Positions 1-8,517 are shown, counted from the first letter of the stretch. The stretch: 64,000 bases of DNA from Hathewaya limosa (GCF_030815255.1 NZ_JAUSWN010000011.1:1-64000); one strand, 5' to 3'. The notes: generated by a model not told the origin, from the letters alone. Made by a program: numbers and translations.

Positions 1-159
1 TTTTAAATTTATATATATAATTATTCCAAGCTAACGCTTAAATTCGTAATTTTGCGATTGAGATAGTTAATCTTTCATAATTAATTAACAGAACCTCCTT
101 CGTTACTATATTTTTATCATAATTTGGCATAACTTTCAACGGCAAATTTTTACAAATAT

Positions 160-192
160 AAAAAAAGCGTCCTTTATTTGGATGCTTTTTTT
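160..192 (-). terminator. Intrinsic terminator
   Basis: A stem of AAAAAAGCGTCC against GGATGCTTTTTT with a 7-base loop sits just past the stop of the minus-strand 93-residue membrane gene and gives a U-tract in that direction. Confidence 0.7.
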
Positions 193-220
193 AAAATAAT
201 CTTAATTTTAATTTAAATTC

Positions 221-502
221 TTACATCAAAGAGTCTATATACTGCTTTGCTTCTATTAAATTTGCCCCTGAAAATTCTCTATAAGTTTTAATGGCCTGAA
301 CTTTTTTACCTGCTTTTATAAGTTCTCTTAATTCATCATCTATATTTTCAAATTCTACATCTAGTTTTTCTGCAATTTTATCTATTTTTGAATTCATACG
401 CTTAATTTGTTTTGAAAAAGTACTAATAGCACTATTTACAGTAAAGTAAATACTTAAATTCATTAAAATTAAAATAGCTATATAAATATACATGTTGTCC
501 AT
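221..502 (-). CDS. Small membrane protein with L7/L12 C-terminal-like domain
   Basis: The 93-residue product has one N-terminal membrane segment (about residues 4-25), a short charged coiled-coil-like linker, and a C-terminal part (about 60-93: IKAGKKVQAIKTYREFSG then EAKQYID) that resembles the C-terminal fold of ribosomal protein bL12. Such membrane-anchored bL12-like proteins occur in Firmicutes, but I know no firm function. The start is supported by AAGGGG 8 bases upstream. It appears monocistronic and ends in the terminator at 160-192. The real ribosomal L7/L12 is longer, soluble and has an N-terminal dimerisation domain, so this is not rplL. Confidence 0.7.
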   Translation of the reverse strand: MDNMYIYIAILILMNLSIYFTVNSAISTFSKQIKRMNSKIDKIAEKLDVEFENIDDELRELIKAGKKVQAIKTYREFSGANLIEAKQYIDSLM

Positions 503-657
503 CTCATTTTCCCCTTATGATAATTAATATTGTAATTTGATAAAATAAGCTATGTATTTTTTACTTATTTATAAAATTATTTCCTTCATAGTATATATTA
601 CTTTTAACTATTTCTCAATATTTTCTTTATAATGACTCTTTTTAAATTTTAGTTTCT

Positions 658-1000
658 TTATAAACCTTTTATTTTCATTTTCTCGATTATTTTTCTTGAC
701 CTTTCTTCTACAAAGTTATCCATTTCTTCCTTACTTAGATATACAAAATTATCTTTATTTTCATTATTTTCTCCTAAATAAAATTCTGTTATGTATTTTA
801 CTTGTCTAGTAAATGCACCTTTAGGAAAATAGTCTAGATAATCTGGAACTTCTTTTACATGTTGAAATACTTTATAAAATAAAGATTGGTACACCAGAAT
901 CAGGGCCAACATTTCCAAGTAAAAATGATTCAACTTCAAAGTCCTTTCTAGTATTCAATATCTTTTCTGCTACTCTCATATGAGCAATCCATGTAGCCAT
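658..1000 (-). pseudogene. Remnant of zinc-dependent phospholipase C-like gene
   Basis: An ATG at 998-1000 behind GGGGG opens a frame reading MATWIAHMRVAEKIL, then LLGNVGPDSGVP, and soon hits a stop. The C-terminal part (VPDYLDYFPKGAF, then YLSKEEMDNFVEE) continues in another frame to 658. The start and end look like the clostridial 'zinc dependent phospholipase C family' protein, which is roughly twice as long. The middle appears deleted and the reading frame is broken, so this is a decayed gene. The family assignment rests on remembered motifs only. Confidence 0.55.
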
Positions 1001-1086
1001 ATTTATATCCCCCTAAAGTTATAAAATTATTTTTGGAATTTTCTAAATTTTATATACTATACATATAAAGTATTCAACAAAAATTA

Positions 1087-1117
1087 AAGAGCACTTAAGT
1101 AACCTAAGCACTCTTTA
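1087..1117 (-). terminator. Likely terminator
   Basis: AAAGAG and CTTA pair with TAAG and CTCTTT around a CA/CA internal mismatch. It lies just downstream of the minus-strand 99-residue gene. Confidence 0.45.
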
Positions 1118-1177
1118 TTACTATAAAATATTTACTTTTTAATACATCTATATAAATAAATCCTTTTTCTAATAAAA

Positions 1178-1477
1178 TTAATCATAGTCATAAAAATCTT
1201 CATCATAATAAAAATATTGCTCTTGATTTATGTTACATGACTCTTCACATCTTCTAACCAAAACTTGAATTATTGAGCTATTATCCAAAGTACCATTTAA
1301 ATATTTACTTTTTTCAGTTTCATTCAAATTTTCCAATAACTTTCCTTCTTCATATACCTTAACCTCTTCATTTTTAATGCAACTTTCATATTCTTTTAAT
1401 ACATCATTTAATTTTTGATCCTTACTATCTAAAATCCCTTTTATATTATTATTTTGTACTATAATATATTTTTCCAT
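1178..1477 (-). CDS. Hypothetical acidic protein, 99 residues
   Basis: I do not recognise this family. The product begins MEKYIIVQNNNIKGIL, is acidic, and ends in a Tyr/Asp-rich tail (YYDEDFYDYD) after two closely spaced cysteines (RRCEESC). There is no signal peptide or membrane segment, so a cytoplasmic protein is expected. A GAGAGGTG ribosome site lies about 12 bases before the ATG. It stands alone, with a likely terminator at 1087-1117. Confidence 0.55.
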   Translation of the reverse strand: MEKYIIVQNNNIKGILDSKDQKLNDVLKEYESCIKNEEVKVYEEGKLLENLNETEKSKYLNGTLDNSSIIQVLVRRCEESCNINQEQYFYYDEDFYDYD

Positions 1478-2038
1478 ATTTTTGCTGCACCTCTCGTTGT
1501 TAAAATATTATTTATATTAATATTATCATAAATTTTCTAAAAACAATACAATTTTTATAGTATTTCTTTATATCAATATAAAATTCTTAACAAAATTAAT
1601 ACTTTTAATATTTCCTAAAAATCTACTATTATTAATTTTTTTCTTCCTTTTATCCTTTATTTATATTTAATGATTTATGAATACGTCTTATTTTTCTTTC
1701 AATTAACTTTTAAAACTGTTTTAAAAGTTTTTATAATACTAAAAAGAGACTATCTCTAAATAAAAACTTTATTTTTATTTAAGATAATCTCTTTTATATG
1801 AATTCTATTATTTTTTAATTTCTTATTTAACTTATATTTACATAATTCTTAATAAGCCAATTCTTATTAAATGTTTTCCTATATGTAAAATCGCACTACT
1901 AAATACTCTAAATTAATCTCATTATGATTTACTATATGTTTTAAAATACTATTTTTGCCCTATCAAGAAAACCTTTTCTTTTTGTTGTAAAACTTTATCC
2001 CCTATAAACACAATTTTATCCTTTTTATTAATTATATA
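1478..2038. other. Intergenic region with long inverted repeat
   Basis: No gene is supported here. The only clear structure is the inverted repeat at 1741-1797, listed separately. The rest is very AT-rich and shows nothing I can interpret. Confidence 0.5.
1741..1797. repeat. Near-perfect ~25-bp inverted repeat
   Basis: Arms starting AAAAGAGACTATCTC and ending GATAATCTCTTTT pair almost fully across about 24 bp with a short CTTTA-like loop. It lies well past the stop of the 2039-2530 gene, so it may be that gene's terminator or the remnant of a small mobile repeat. Confidence 0.55.
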
Positions 2039-2530
2039 TTATAACTGATCTTTTAATTGCTTACACATATTCATTAGCTGATATATTATTAATTTTACTG
2101 TATTGCTATTAAATATTAACTGTATATATTTTTTAAATTCTCTTTCATTTTCTACACTTATATAGTTAAATGTTTTATATTGTATATAATTGAATTGAGG
2201 ATCTATTGTTAATATCTCATTGAGTAATACATTTTTCATTGTTATTTTTAATGGGTAAATGGAAGTACCATAACTTATTGAAAAAAGCCAGTATGCACAA
2301 TCCTTAAAATCCCGACTAGTTACCTTAAAAGAATAAGCACATTCAGTATTATTACAAAATGGATTTATTATGTCATTTTCAGATTTATAATCATATTCAG
2401 GCAAAACTTTTGCATATAATAAATTATTAGTTAATTTAGGTAAGAAAGCAGCTTGATTTTCTAGTATAACATTAGGAAATTTTTTTCCATCACAGCTACA
2501 TTCAAAATTTTGAGGCCATAAACTGTCCAT
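2039..2530 (-). CDS. Hypothetical protein, 163 residues
   Basis: I do not recognise this family. I chose the start at MDSLWPQNFEC because GGAGG lies 7 bases before that ATG; a longer frame upstream (to 2554) would put the ribosome site inside the coding region. The product has several cysteines (ECSCDGKKF, PFCNNTEC) that could bind metal and no obvious membrane segment. It is monocistronic between two noncoding stretches. Confidence 0.55.
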   Translation of the reverse strand: MDSLWPQNFECSCDGKKFPNVILENQAAFLPKLTNNLLYAKVLPEYDYKSENDIINPFCNNTECAYSFKVTSRDFKDCAYWLFSISYGTSIYPLKITMKNVLLNEILTIDPQFNYIQYKTFNYISVENEREFKKYIQLIFNSNTVKLIIYQLMNMCKQLKDQL

Positions 2531-3052
2531 ATCATTTCCTCCAACATACTTCATTCAATCTAATTTATTATATATATTTATACCTCTCCCTAAAATATTG
2601 TACACTTATTTAAGTTTTTGTCAAATATTGTACATTGCATTTTGAATTTGTAAAATATCTCAATTTATTTTTAACTTCATTTACTTCTTCATTATACTTA
2701 TTAATATTTACTTATAAATGTACACTTTTTAAATGATTTTATTATTGCATGTAAAAAATCTACACTACATTAAATTCGTATAATAAACTAAAAACTGTAT
2801 CCATATTCTTGAAGTTTTACCCTATTTGAAATATTTTTAATAATTATATTCAAAAATATTTTTATCAATTTTGTATTTTTAAAAATACGCAGATTTATTC
2901 CTCAAAATTTATATAACAAAATAAAGAGATTCAAAACTATTAAAATACTTATACATATAATCCATATGCTTCTTCATAACTCTATAAATAAACTTAAAAA
3001 GTACTATATTGGACTGGTTCCACACTTTTTTAATATAGCCACTCTTTAAAAC
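2531..3052. other. Intergenic region
   Basis: No gene is seen. Two copies of a short AAATATTGTACA motif lie at about 2594-2634, upstream of the 163-residue gene, and could be promoter or operator sequence. Nothing else stands out. Confidence 0.4.
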
Positions 3053-3397
3053 TTAAATCCCTCTTTTAACTATTGCTATCCATTCATGGTAACCTGAAAT
3101 ATCATTATAATAAATTACTTTTTTAGCATATTTCATAGCAATCTCTACAGACCAATTGGGTTTCAGATTAAAAAGAATATAGTATGATATAAGATAACAA
3201 ATATGTACTATTTCCTTTCTTGCATTTAGATTTTTAAGATAATTATATTCATGTAGTAAATCAAAAAATATATTTACTCTTTCATTATCAGAACTTTCAT
3301 CATATAAATTTTCTAAATGGTCTTCTCTTAATTCCATAAACCTTTCTATTGGTATCTCAGAAATAGTATCATCTTTAAAATAATCTTTTATATCCAT
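3053..3397 (-). CDS. Hypothetical protein, 114 residues
   Basis: I do not recognise this family. The product (MDIKDYFKDDTISEI...) is helical and acidic, and a C-terminal stretch (WSVEIAMKYAKKVIYYN, then YHEWIAIVKRG) could be a helical repeat. No good ribosome site precedes the ATG, so expression or the exact start is uncertain. It is divergent from the oxidoreductase operon that starts at 3735. Confidence 0.5.
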   Translation of the reverse strand: MDIKDYFKDDTISEIPIERFMELREDHLENLYDESSDNERVNIFFDLLHEYNYLKNLNARKEIVHICYLISYYILFNLKPNWSVEIAMKYAKKVIYYNDISGYHEWIAIVKRGI

Positions 3398-3734
3398 ATT
3401 TATATTTAGTTATAAAGTTTATTAATTTAATAAACTCCTACTAAATCCTCCTTTTTAAATATATAATATATTTCACGTTACCATTTTTTGAATATTCTAT
3501 TATTTATAGACTTGTTATATTTTAAATTTCTTTGTGTTTTTTAATAGACGTTTAACATTTTTGATTCACTTAAATCATCTTCTAAAAACAAGTAAAAATT
3601 TTAAGTGAACATTAATATTTTCTAGTTATTTTTTACTTAAAAAATTTATAAAAACTTGTTTTTTAAAATTTTATGTAACGAAATAAAGGTGTTCAAAATA
3701 ATTTATTAGTATAGTATTTATTGGAGGAAAACAT
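3398..3734 (+). promoter_or_regulatory. Leader region of the oxidoreductase operon
   Basis: This 337-base gap holds two nested inverted repeats (TTCACTTAAA at about 3563 with TTTAAGTGAA at about 3599; AAAAACAAGT at about 3585 with ACTTGTTTTT at about 3654), then a TATAGT box and GGAGG before the ATG at 3735. The nesting suggests a folded leader or regulator site. I do not recognise a known riboswitch. Confidence 0.35.
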
Positions 3735-4745
3735 ATGAGTTTTGAACCCTTTACTTGTATAGATGCTGGTAGTGAGTTTTGTCCTTGCCATTTGGCCGAA
3801 ACTGGGGATTGTATTCTTTGTAATAACTTAAATAAATCATGTAATCAATGTCATTGTCCACATTGGAAAGGGGTTTGCATCTATCAGGAATTCGCTTGGA
3901 ATGGTTATAAAGCTAAAGAAGGTAGAAAATATTTTAAAGGCACCGTAGTTGATAAAATTAGACATAATGAAAATTTATTTGTACTTGTTATAAAGACAGA
4001 TGATTATTTAGTTAGAAATCTTACTTCTATAGGAAGTTATGTGTTTTTAAGAAGACCAGAGGATAAACCTATGTTTGGTTCACCTATTTCTATAATGGAT
4101 GTTAATACAAAAGAAAATCAAATCATTGTTGCTATAGAAAAAAAAGGTGTTAAAACTGAGAAACTTTTCATGCTAGAAAAGGATGATGAAATATTAGTTA
4201 AAGGTCCTTTCTGGAATGGTGTTTTAGGTTTAAGACATTATGATAATTTGAAAAACGAGACTTGTATATTAATTTGTAGAGGTATTGGCGCCGCTCCTTT
4301 AATTCCAATTTTAAAAAGACTTCACAATCAAAATAATGATGTAATTGCGGTTATAGATAATGGTCACTATGATCACTGTTTTATTAAGGAATATTTAAAT
4401 AGGTATGCAAAGGAAGCTTATTTTATTAATACTTTTGATAAAGGAAATCTGCCTAAGGAGTTTCAACAATTTTTAATTAATACTATCTTAGAAAGAAAAC
4501 CTGCCCTTGTTCATTGTTCTTGTTTAGATGTAGTTAATTATAAGACTATGAGAGTTGTAGATAAAATAAATGCTGAAAATACTATGCCAGAGATTAAATT
4601 TACTTGCTGTAATAATGCAAAGATGTGTTGTGGTGAAGGAGTTTGTGGTTGTTGTACATTAAGAAATAATGATGACTTGGTAAGAAGAATGTGTAAAATG
4701 CAAACTGATCCTAAATATATTTTTGAAGGAAGGCGATTATATTGA
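3735..4745 (+). CDS. PyrK-like FAD/NAD-binding iron-sulfur reductase
   Basis: The 336-residue product is a flavin reductase of the dihydroorotate dehydrogenase electron-transfer (PyrK) / ferredoxin-NADP reductase type. An N-terminal cysteine-rich segment (about 10-50: CPCHLAETGDCILC, CNQCHCPHWKGVC) could hold an extra Fe-S cluster. It is followed by an FAD-binding barrel (about 65-160), an NAD-binding half (CRGIGAAPLIPIL near 185) and a C-terminal 2Fe-2S ligand set (CCNNAKMCCGEGVCGCC, about 292-308). It likely passes electrons between NAD(P)H and its partner, the FAD oxidoreductase starting at 4742; the two genes overlap at the TGA stop. GGAGG lies ahead of the start. The physiological substrate is unknown. 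Confidence 0.8.
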   Translation: MSFEPFTCIDAGSEFCPCHLAETGDCILCNNLNKSCNQCHCPHWKGVCIYQEFAWNGYKAKEGRKYFKGTVVDKIRHNENLFVLVIKTDDYLVRNLTSIGSYVFLRRPEDKPMFGSPISIMDVNTKENQIIVAIEKKGVKTEKLFMLEKDDEILVKGPFWNGVLGLRHYDNLKNETCILICRGIGAAPLIPILKRLHNQNNDVIAVIDNGHYDHCFIKEYLNRYAKEAYFINTFDKGNLPKEFQQFLINTILERKPALVHCSCLDVVNYKTMRVVDKINAENTMPEIKFTCCNNAKMCCGEGVCGCCTLRNNDDLVRRMCKMQTDPKYIFEGRRLY

Positions 4746-5047
4746 AGATAATAATAGTAGGAGCTGGTTGGAGTGGATGCGCTGCTGCTCTTACTGCAAA
4801 AAAAGCAGGAGCAGAAGTTCATTTGTATGAGAAAACTGATATGGTTTTAGGTCTGGGTAACGTTGGTGGAATAATGAGAAATAATGGTAGATTCACTGCA
4901 TCAGAGGAGCTTATGGCCCTAGGTGCTGGAGATCTTATAAAGTTAACCGATGCAAATTCTCTTCATAAAAATGTGAATTTCCCTGGTCATGAACATGCAT
5001 GCTACATAGAATTGCAACCATTCCTAAACACATTACTTTTCTGTTGA
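4742..5047 (+). pseudogene. 5' part of prophage-split FAD-dependent oxidoreductase
   Basis: The gene starts with TTG at 4742, overlapping the stop of the upstream reductase. The product begins with a Rossmann FAD-binding motif (IIIVGAGWSGCAAAL) and reads normally through FPGHEHA at codon 86. After that the frame enters prophage DNA and stops at 5047. Joining codon 86 to 40802 continues the protein without a gap as WLYDVNNIEPVVRR, giving about 425 residues. This is insertional splitting, not decay: both halves are otherwise open. It may produce a short useless N-terminal peptide in the lysogen. Confidence 0.9.
4994..5001. other. attL: attL core of prophage 1
   Basis: The 8-base CATGCATG here is repeated at 40796-40803. 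Host sequence is on the left and phage sequence on the right. The phage side runs into GAATTGCAACCATTCC, which mirrors the phage side of attR. The core falls in frame in the FAD oxidoreductase (His-Ala codons). Confidence 0.9.
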
Positions 5048-5142
5048 AGAAGTAATAATCCATTTTAGGTAAACCTTTTTCAATTTTCAACAGTAATTAT
5101 ATATTTTTAATTTAAGTATTATCTAACCTCTTTGGAAAATCC

Positions 5143-5178
5143 AAAAATCCGAGCATATAACTAATTGCCCGGATTTTT
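5143..5178 (-). terminator. Terminator of ornithine cyclodeaminase gene
   Basis: AAAAATCCG pairs with CGGATTTTT around an AT-rich loop, about 30 bases past the minus-strand stop. It closes the transcript before the attachment site. Confidence 0.7.
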
Positions 5179-5207
5179 ACTTACAAATTATTGTTTTATC
5201 TGATTTC

Positions 5208-6233
5208 TTATCTTAACATACTATATAAATCCTTAGGATTTTCTAATATAGGTACAAGACTTTGAGGTTCACCTATATTTTCATCTTTAGCAATATCATA
5301 CATTAAACGTAACATTGAATAATCCTCTAAAGCAAAACCTACTGAGTCGAAAATAGTGATTTCATCAGGTTTTCTATCTATAGGTTTTCCAGTTTTAATT
5401 ATATTCCAAATTTCAGTTACTTTAAAGTTTTCATCCATATGTTGAATTTCTCCTTCTATACGACTTTGAGGTTCAAACTCAACATATACATTTCCCATAT
5501 GAAGAACTTCTGAATCTAGTTCTGTTTTTCCTGGACAATCTCCACCAACACCATTTATGTGCATACCTGGTTCAACCATGTCAGGAGTAATAATTATAGC
5601 ATTTTTCTTATCTGCAGTAATAGTTGTTATAATATCAACACCCTTACATGCTTCTTTTACACTATTACATTTTATTAACTTAAGATTTTTTACATCTTTT
5701 AGGTTGTCCATTAATTTATCAGTAGCAGCTGGATCTACATCATAACAATAAATTTCTTCTATACCTAATACGTGATGAAAACCAAGTGCTTGGAATTCAC
5801 TTTGACATCCATTTCCGATTAGAGCCATTTTCTTAGGATTAGGTTTAGCCAAATATTTTGCAGCCATTACTGAATTAGCAGCTGTACGAATTGCAGTTGT
5901 TAAAGTCAATTCGCTTAAAAGCAATGGGAATCCAGTTGATACTTCTGCTAAAAGACCGATAGCCATTACTGTTAAAAAGTTACGTTTAGGATTTTCAGGA
6001 TGTCCATTTACATATTTAAATGAATAAGTCTCTGAGTCACCTATAGGCATTAATTCTAGAACACCTATATCTGTGTGATGTGCTGTTCTTGGAATCTTAT
6101 GAAAATCATTCCAACGTCTATAGTCATCCTCCAAATATGGGATAAGACGCTCTATAATTTTTTCAGAACCAACTGACTTTAAATATTTTGCCATAGTAGG
6201 TAGATCAATATACCTTGTTTTTAAAGTTTCCAT
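5208..6233 (-). CDS. Ornithine cyclodeaminase, prophage cargo
   Basis: Ornithine cyclodeaminase / mu-crystallin family enzyme, expected to convert L-ornithine to L-proline and ammonia with bound NAD in the cytoplasm. The 341-residue product shows family hallmarks: an Arg in TTAIRTAANSVMAAKYLA, a nucleotide-binding loop MALIGNGCQSEFQALGF, and NGVGGDCPGKTELD with the catalytic Asp. It looks full length. I start it at METLKTRY because AAGGGG lies 8 bases upstream; the GTG at 6242 touches that site. It lies inside the prophage between the lysis genes and attL, a classic cargo position, and has its own promoter (6357-6385) and terminator. A related lysine cyclodeaminase or alanine dehydrogenase-like activity cannot be excluded. 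Confidence 0.88.
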   Translation of the reverse strand: METLKTRYIDLPTMAKYLKSVGSEKIIERLIPYLEDDYRRWNDFHKIPRTAHHTDIGVLELMPIGDSETYSFKYVNGHPENPKRNFLTVMAIGLLAEVSTGFPLLLSELTLTTAIRTAANSVMAAKYLAKPNPKKMALIGNGCQSEFQALGFHHVLGIEEIYCYDVDPAATDKLMDNLKDVKNLKLIKCNSVKEACKGVDIITTITADKKNAIIITPDMVEPGMHINGVGGDCPGKTELDSEVLHMGNVYVEFEPQSRIEGEIQHMDENFKVTEIWNIIKTGKPIDRKPDEITIFDSVGFALEDYSMLRLMYDIAKDENIGEPQSLVPILENPKDLYSMLR

Positions 6234-6350
6234 ATTTAACACCCCTTATATAATATTTTAATACTAACTATTCGGCTGAATAATTATAAAAACATTAAAT
6301 AAAGAATATTCCTTATTTAATGTTATTTTTAGAATATTCTTGATACTTCC
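6234..6350 (-). promoter_or_regulatory. Hairpin-rich leader of ornithine cyclodeaminase
   Basis: Between the probable start of transcription and the gene lie three palindromes: TATTCGGCTGAATA (6269-6282), a 30-bp near-perfect palindrome (6293-6322, centre GAATATTC) and AGAATATTCT (6331-6340). The repeated GAATATTC core suggests a regulator binding in tandem. GAAT/ATTC halves loosely recall ArgR boxes, but the match is weak. Confidence 0.5.
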
Positions 6351-6356
6351 ATTAAC

Positions 6357-6385
6357 AATATATCAGAATGTTAAACTTATGTCAA
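6357..6385 (-). promoter_or_regulatory. Consensus-like promoter for ornithine cyclodeaminase
   Basis: On the minus strand TTGACA (6380-6385), a 17-base spacer and TATATT (6357-6362) form an almost ideal housekeeping promoter. It should make the cargo gene independent of the phage late transcript. Confidence 0.75.
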
Positions 6386-6574
6386 TGATTGTTAGGATAA
6401 ATATTATCGACATAAAAAGCTAAATATTTCAAGAGATCTAGAATCTTTTTATAACATCTAAAAACATCTATAGTATACTATGCCTTTAATAATTATTTTA
6501 TTACTAATTTTATATAATCATTTTTTATTATCTACAATACATGTGTATCCATTTTTACTTTTAATTACAAAAAT

Positions 6575-6613
6575 AAAGGTATAGCTTAGAATTAATTTCT
6601 AATCCATACCTTT
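6575..6613 (-). terminator. Terminator of the phage late operon
   Basis: AAAGGTAT and TTAGAA pair with TTCTAA and ATACCTTT just after the amidase stop, with T-rich sequence following on the minus strand. Confidence 0.65.
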
Positions 6614-6632
6614 TAATTTAAAACATATTTAT

Positions 6633-7424
6633 TTAATATTTAATATACTTTGCAGATACATATCCGCCATGATTTGGGTAATATATGTGTATCCAGTCGC
6701 CTTCCTTCCTATATAGCTTAACTTTATCTCCTTTGTTTAAGTAACTTAAAATGTTAGTACTTATGTTGGTGTTTTTTGAACTTCTTATTCTTACTTCATT
6801 TCCTATACATATTCCAGTTTTACCATCTAGGTTTAACCAATTACTTGTATTTAATGATGTCGTATTATTAGAAGTTAAAACTGTTTTACCAGTAATACCT
6901 TTTAATATTGCATTAGCTATTCCTTCACCACCAACACGTTTATATATTTTGATATCTTCAGTAGCTTCAACGAAAAAAGGTTCAATAATTACACAAGGGC
7001 AATTTGTATTTTTAAGTTCACTTAAGTTTCTTACATCTGCTTTTGCTCCTCTGCTTTTAAAACCTAAAGCTGATAATTGTTCTTCAATCTTAATAGCAAA
7101 ATCTTTGCCCTTAGAACTATTTTTGTAATATAGAACCTCACATCCTAATGCTCCACTGAAGCTATTATATGCATTATTTACATGACAACTAATGAATAAA
7201 TCAGCTTTCCATTTGTTAGCTTTTTCTATACCATACCACAAACTATTACTTAAGGTTCTATTTGCCTCAGGTGGTGTTACATCTAAAACTTCATGACCTA
7301 AAGCATTTAATTTACAAATTAATCTATTGTGATAATCTTCAGCAACTATAATTTCATTAACTAATCCAGAAGCACAACCATCTTGTCCAGTTTTTTGGTG
7401 TCCTCTTCTTACTGCAATTTTCAT
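6633..7424 (-). CDS. N-acetylmuramoyl-L-alanine amidase (endolysin)
   Basis: Phage lysis enzyme that cuts the amide bond between muramic acid and the peptide stem. The 263-residue product has an N-terminal Amidase_3 domain (about 1-175). Likely zinc ligands are His9 (VRRGHQ), Glu24 and His81 (ISCHVNN), with catalytic Glu148 (VIIEPFF). A C-terminal SH3b wall-binding domain (about 200-263: GNEVRIRSSKN, GDWIHIYY) follows. There is no signal peptide, as expected for an endolysin released by the adjacent holin. It is the last gene of the late operon. Confidence 0.92.
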   Translation of the reverse strand: MKIAVRRGHQKTGQDGCASGLVNEIIVAEDYHNRLICKLNALGHEVLDVTPPEANRTLSNSLWYGIEKANKWKADLFISCHVNNAYNSFSGALGCEVLYYKNSSKGKDFAIKIEEQLSALGFKSRGAKADVRNLSELKNTNCPCVIIEPFFVEATEDIKIYKRVGGEGIANAILKGITGKTVLTSNNTTSLNTSNWLNLDGKTGICIGNEVRIRSSKNTNISTNILSYLNKGDKVKLYRKEGDWIHIYYPNHGGYVSAKYIKY

Positions 7425-7460
7425 ATATTTAATCTCTCCTTTGTTTTAAAGTTAATTATT

Positions 7461-7874
7461 TTATTTTTTATAAATATTTTTTTTATTCCCATTTTTAAGT
7501 TGAATAAGTGCATTTTTTAAAGATTCAGGTATAGGAGCATTTAATCTAGCTCCATTCTCTAAAATAGAAATTCCTTCAATTCCTATATAAAAATAGATTA
7601 CTAATGTACGGAAAGTCCAGGATTGTCCTAAAAGTCTGTCTAACATAACTGCCAATATTAATATTATTAGTATTGTAAATTTTTTCTTTAAACCTTTAAA
7701 TCCTACTTCAGAACTAAGCTGATTTTCTTTAGTTGCACACATTAAACCAGTTATATAATCTAAAATCATACATATAATTAATACCTGTAATCCAATTTCC
7801 CAATTTCCAAAACACCAAGTAAAAAAAGTTCCTCCACTAGCTATAATAGTGTTAAAAATATTTTCTTTAGTCAT
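7461..7874 (-). CDS. Phage holin (TcdE / phage_holin_4 type)
   Basis: The 137-residue membrane protein has three or so hydrophobic segments, a family-like motif LDYITGLMCA near residue 40, and a short positively charged tail (KNGNKKNIYKK). It matches the clostridial 'toxin secretion/phage lysis holin' family. It should form the membrane lesion that releases the amidase encoded 36 bases downstream. The same family is used for toxin release in some clostridia, but nothing here suggests a toxin cargo. Confidence 0.88.
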   Translation of the reverse strand: MTKENIFNTIIASGGTFFTWCFGNWEIGLQVLIICMILDYITGLMCATKENQLSSEVGFKGLKKKFTILIILILAVMLDRLLGQSWTFRTLVIYFYIGIEGISILENGARLNAPIPESLKNALIQLKNGNKKNIYKK

Positions 7875-7933
7875 TTTATATTCTCCTAGTTAATTATAAT
7901 AGTTACTTTTGATTCCCTGATTTCTAAGATTAA

Positions 7934-7976
7934 AAGGCAATAAAAAAAGACTATTCCTAGTCCTATCTATTGCCTT
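7934..7976 (-). terminator. Hairpin between XkdX and holin genes
   Basis: AAGGCAATA pairs with TATTGCCTT and the inner GACTA with TAGTC. It could be a partial terminator that tunes lysis-gene expression. Confidence 0.5.
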
Positions 7977-7981
7977 ATAAA

Positions 7982-8116
7982 TTATTCTTCTATATATTCT
8001 TGACCTGTAATTTTTTTAAAATCCTCTTTACTCAATACATTCCATTTGGTAGCATCTTTTAATTCCTCTAATGTTAAATATTTTGCATCGTAACCCATTT
8101 TATAAAAATCGTACAT
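7982..8116 (-). CDS. XkdX family small phage protein
   Basis: A 44-residue frame reads MYDFYKMGYDAKYLTLEEL and ends ITGQEYIEE. This pattern (MYDFYKM..., a short helix, ...ITGxEY) is typical of XkdX proteins. They sit between tail fibre and holin genes in PBSX-like and many clostridial prophages. Their role is not established. Two bases separate it from the next gene upstream. Confidence 0.85.
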   Translation of the reverse strand: MYDFYKMGYDAKYLTLEELKDATKWNVLSKEDFKKITGQEYIEE

Positions 8117-8117
8117 A

Positions 8118-8504
8118 TTAATTACCTTCCTTTTTTAGTTTATTCATTTCTATATTTAAAGTATTTATTTGTTTAAATAACATCGTTTCGCTTTTTTTAG
8201 AACTTATTAACACTCGTGATAATTGTTGTGTCAATGATTTATTTTGTTCTTGTAAAGTTTCAACAGGTGTCTTTGGAAGTTGTTCTTTTTCTTTATAAAC
8301 ATACCAACATTCTTTTTTTACAGGATTAAAATGCAATTCAGATATTTTGTCTTTTTCAACTTCTACAGGTAAATTATCAATTAAATACCCTTTTTGTAAT
8401 GTTTTTTCATCTAAACCATACTCGTGATCGTTAGGTTTATAATGAATGAAATTAACTATAAAATCAAATTCATTTACTTTTTTAAAATCTCCTAAATATA
8501 TCAT
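8118..8504 (-). CDS. Tail-fibre-associated protein with C-terminal coiled coil
   Basis: The 128-residue product has an N-terminal globular part (about 1-80, IYLGDFKKVNEFDF, CWYVYKEKEQLPKTP) and a C-terminal coiled coil (about 84-128). Position right after the large fibre gene suggests a fibre accessory or chaperone, like XkdW-type genes, but I do not recognise the family with certainty. Confidence 0.6.
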   Translation of the reverse strand: MIYLGDFKKVNEFDFIVNFIHYKPNDHEYGLDEKTLQKGYLIDNLPVEVEKDKISELHFNPVKKECWYVYKEKEQLPKTPVETLQEQNKSLTQQLSRVLISSKKSETMLFKQINTLNIEMNKLKKEGN

Positions 8505-8517
8505 AAAAAACCTCCAT

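Noticed and set aside
1741..1797. Insertion sequence remnant
   Set aside because: Only a single inverted repeat with no transposase or target duplication; a terminator explains it as well.
4538..4822. Minus-strand frame across the redox operon
   Set aside because: Serine/tyrosine-rich translation of the antisense strand of two well-supported genes; a shadow.
5208..6233. Ornithine cyclodeaminase as a host gene next to the redox operon
   Set aside because: It lies on the phage side of an exactly defined attL; host sequence resumes only at attR.
7461..7874. Toxin-release locus because of the TcdE-like holin
   Set aside because: No toxin gene is present; the adjacent amidase and tail genes make it an ordinary lysis cassette.
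7982..8116. Noncoding gap between the holin gene and the 128-residue gene
   Set aside because: A 44-codon frame with the XkdX pattern fills it.
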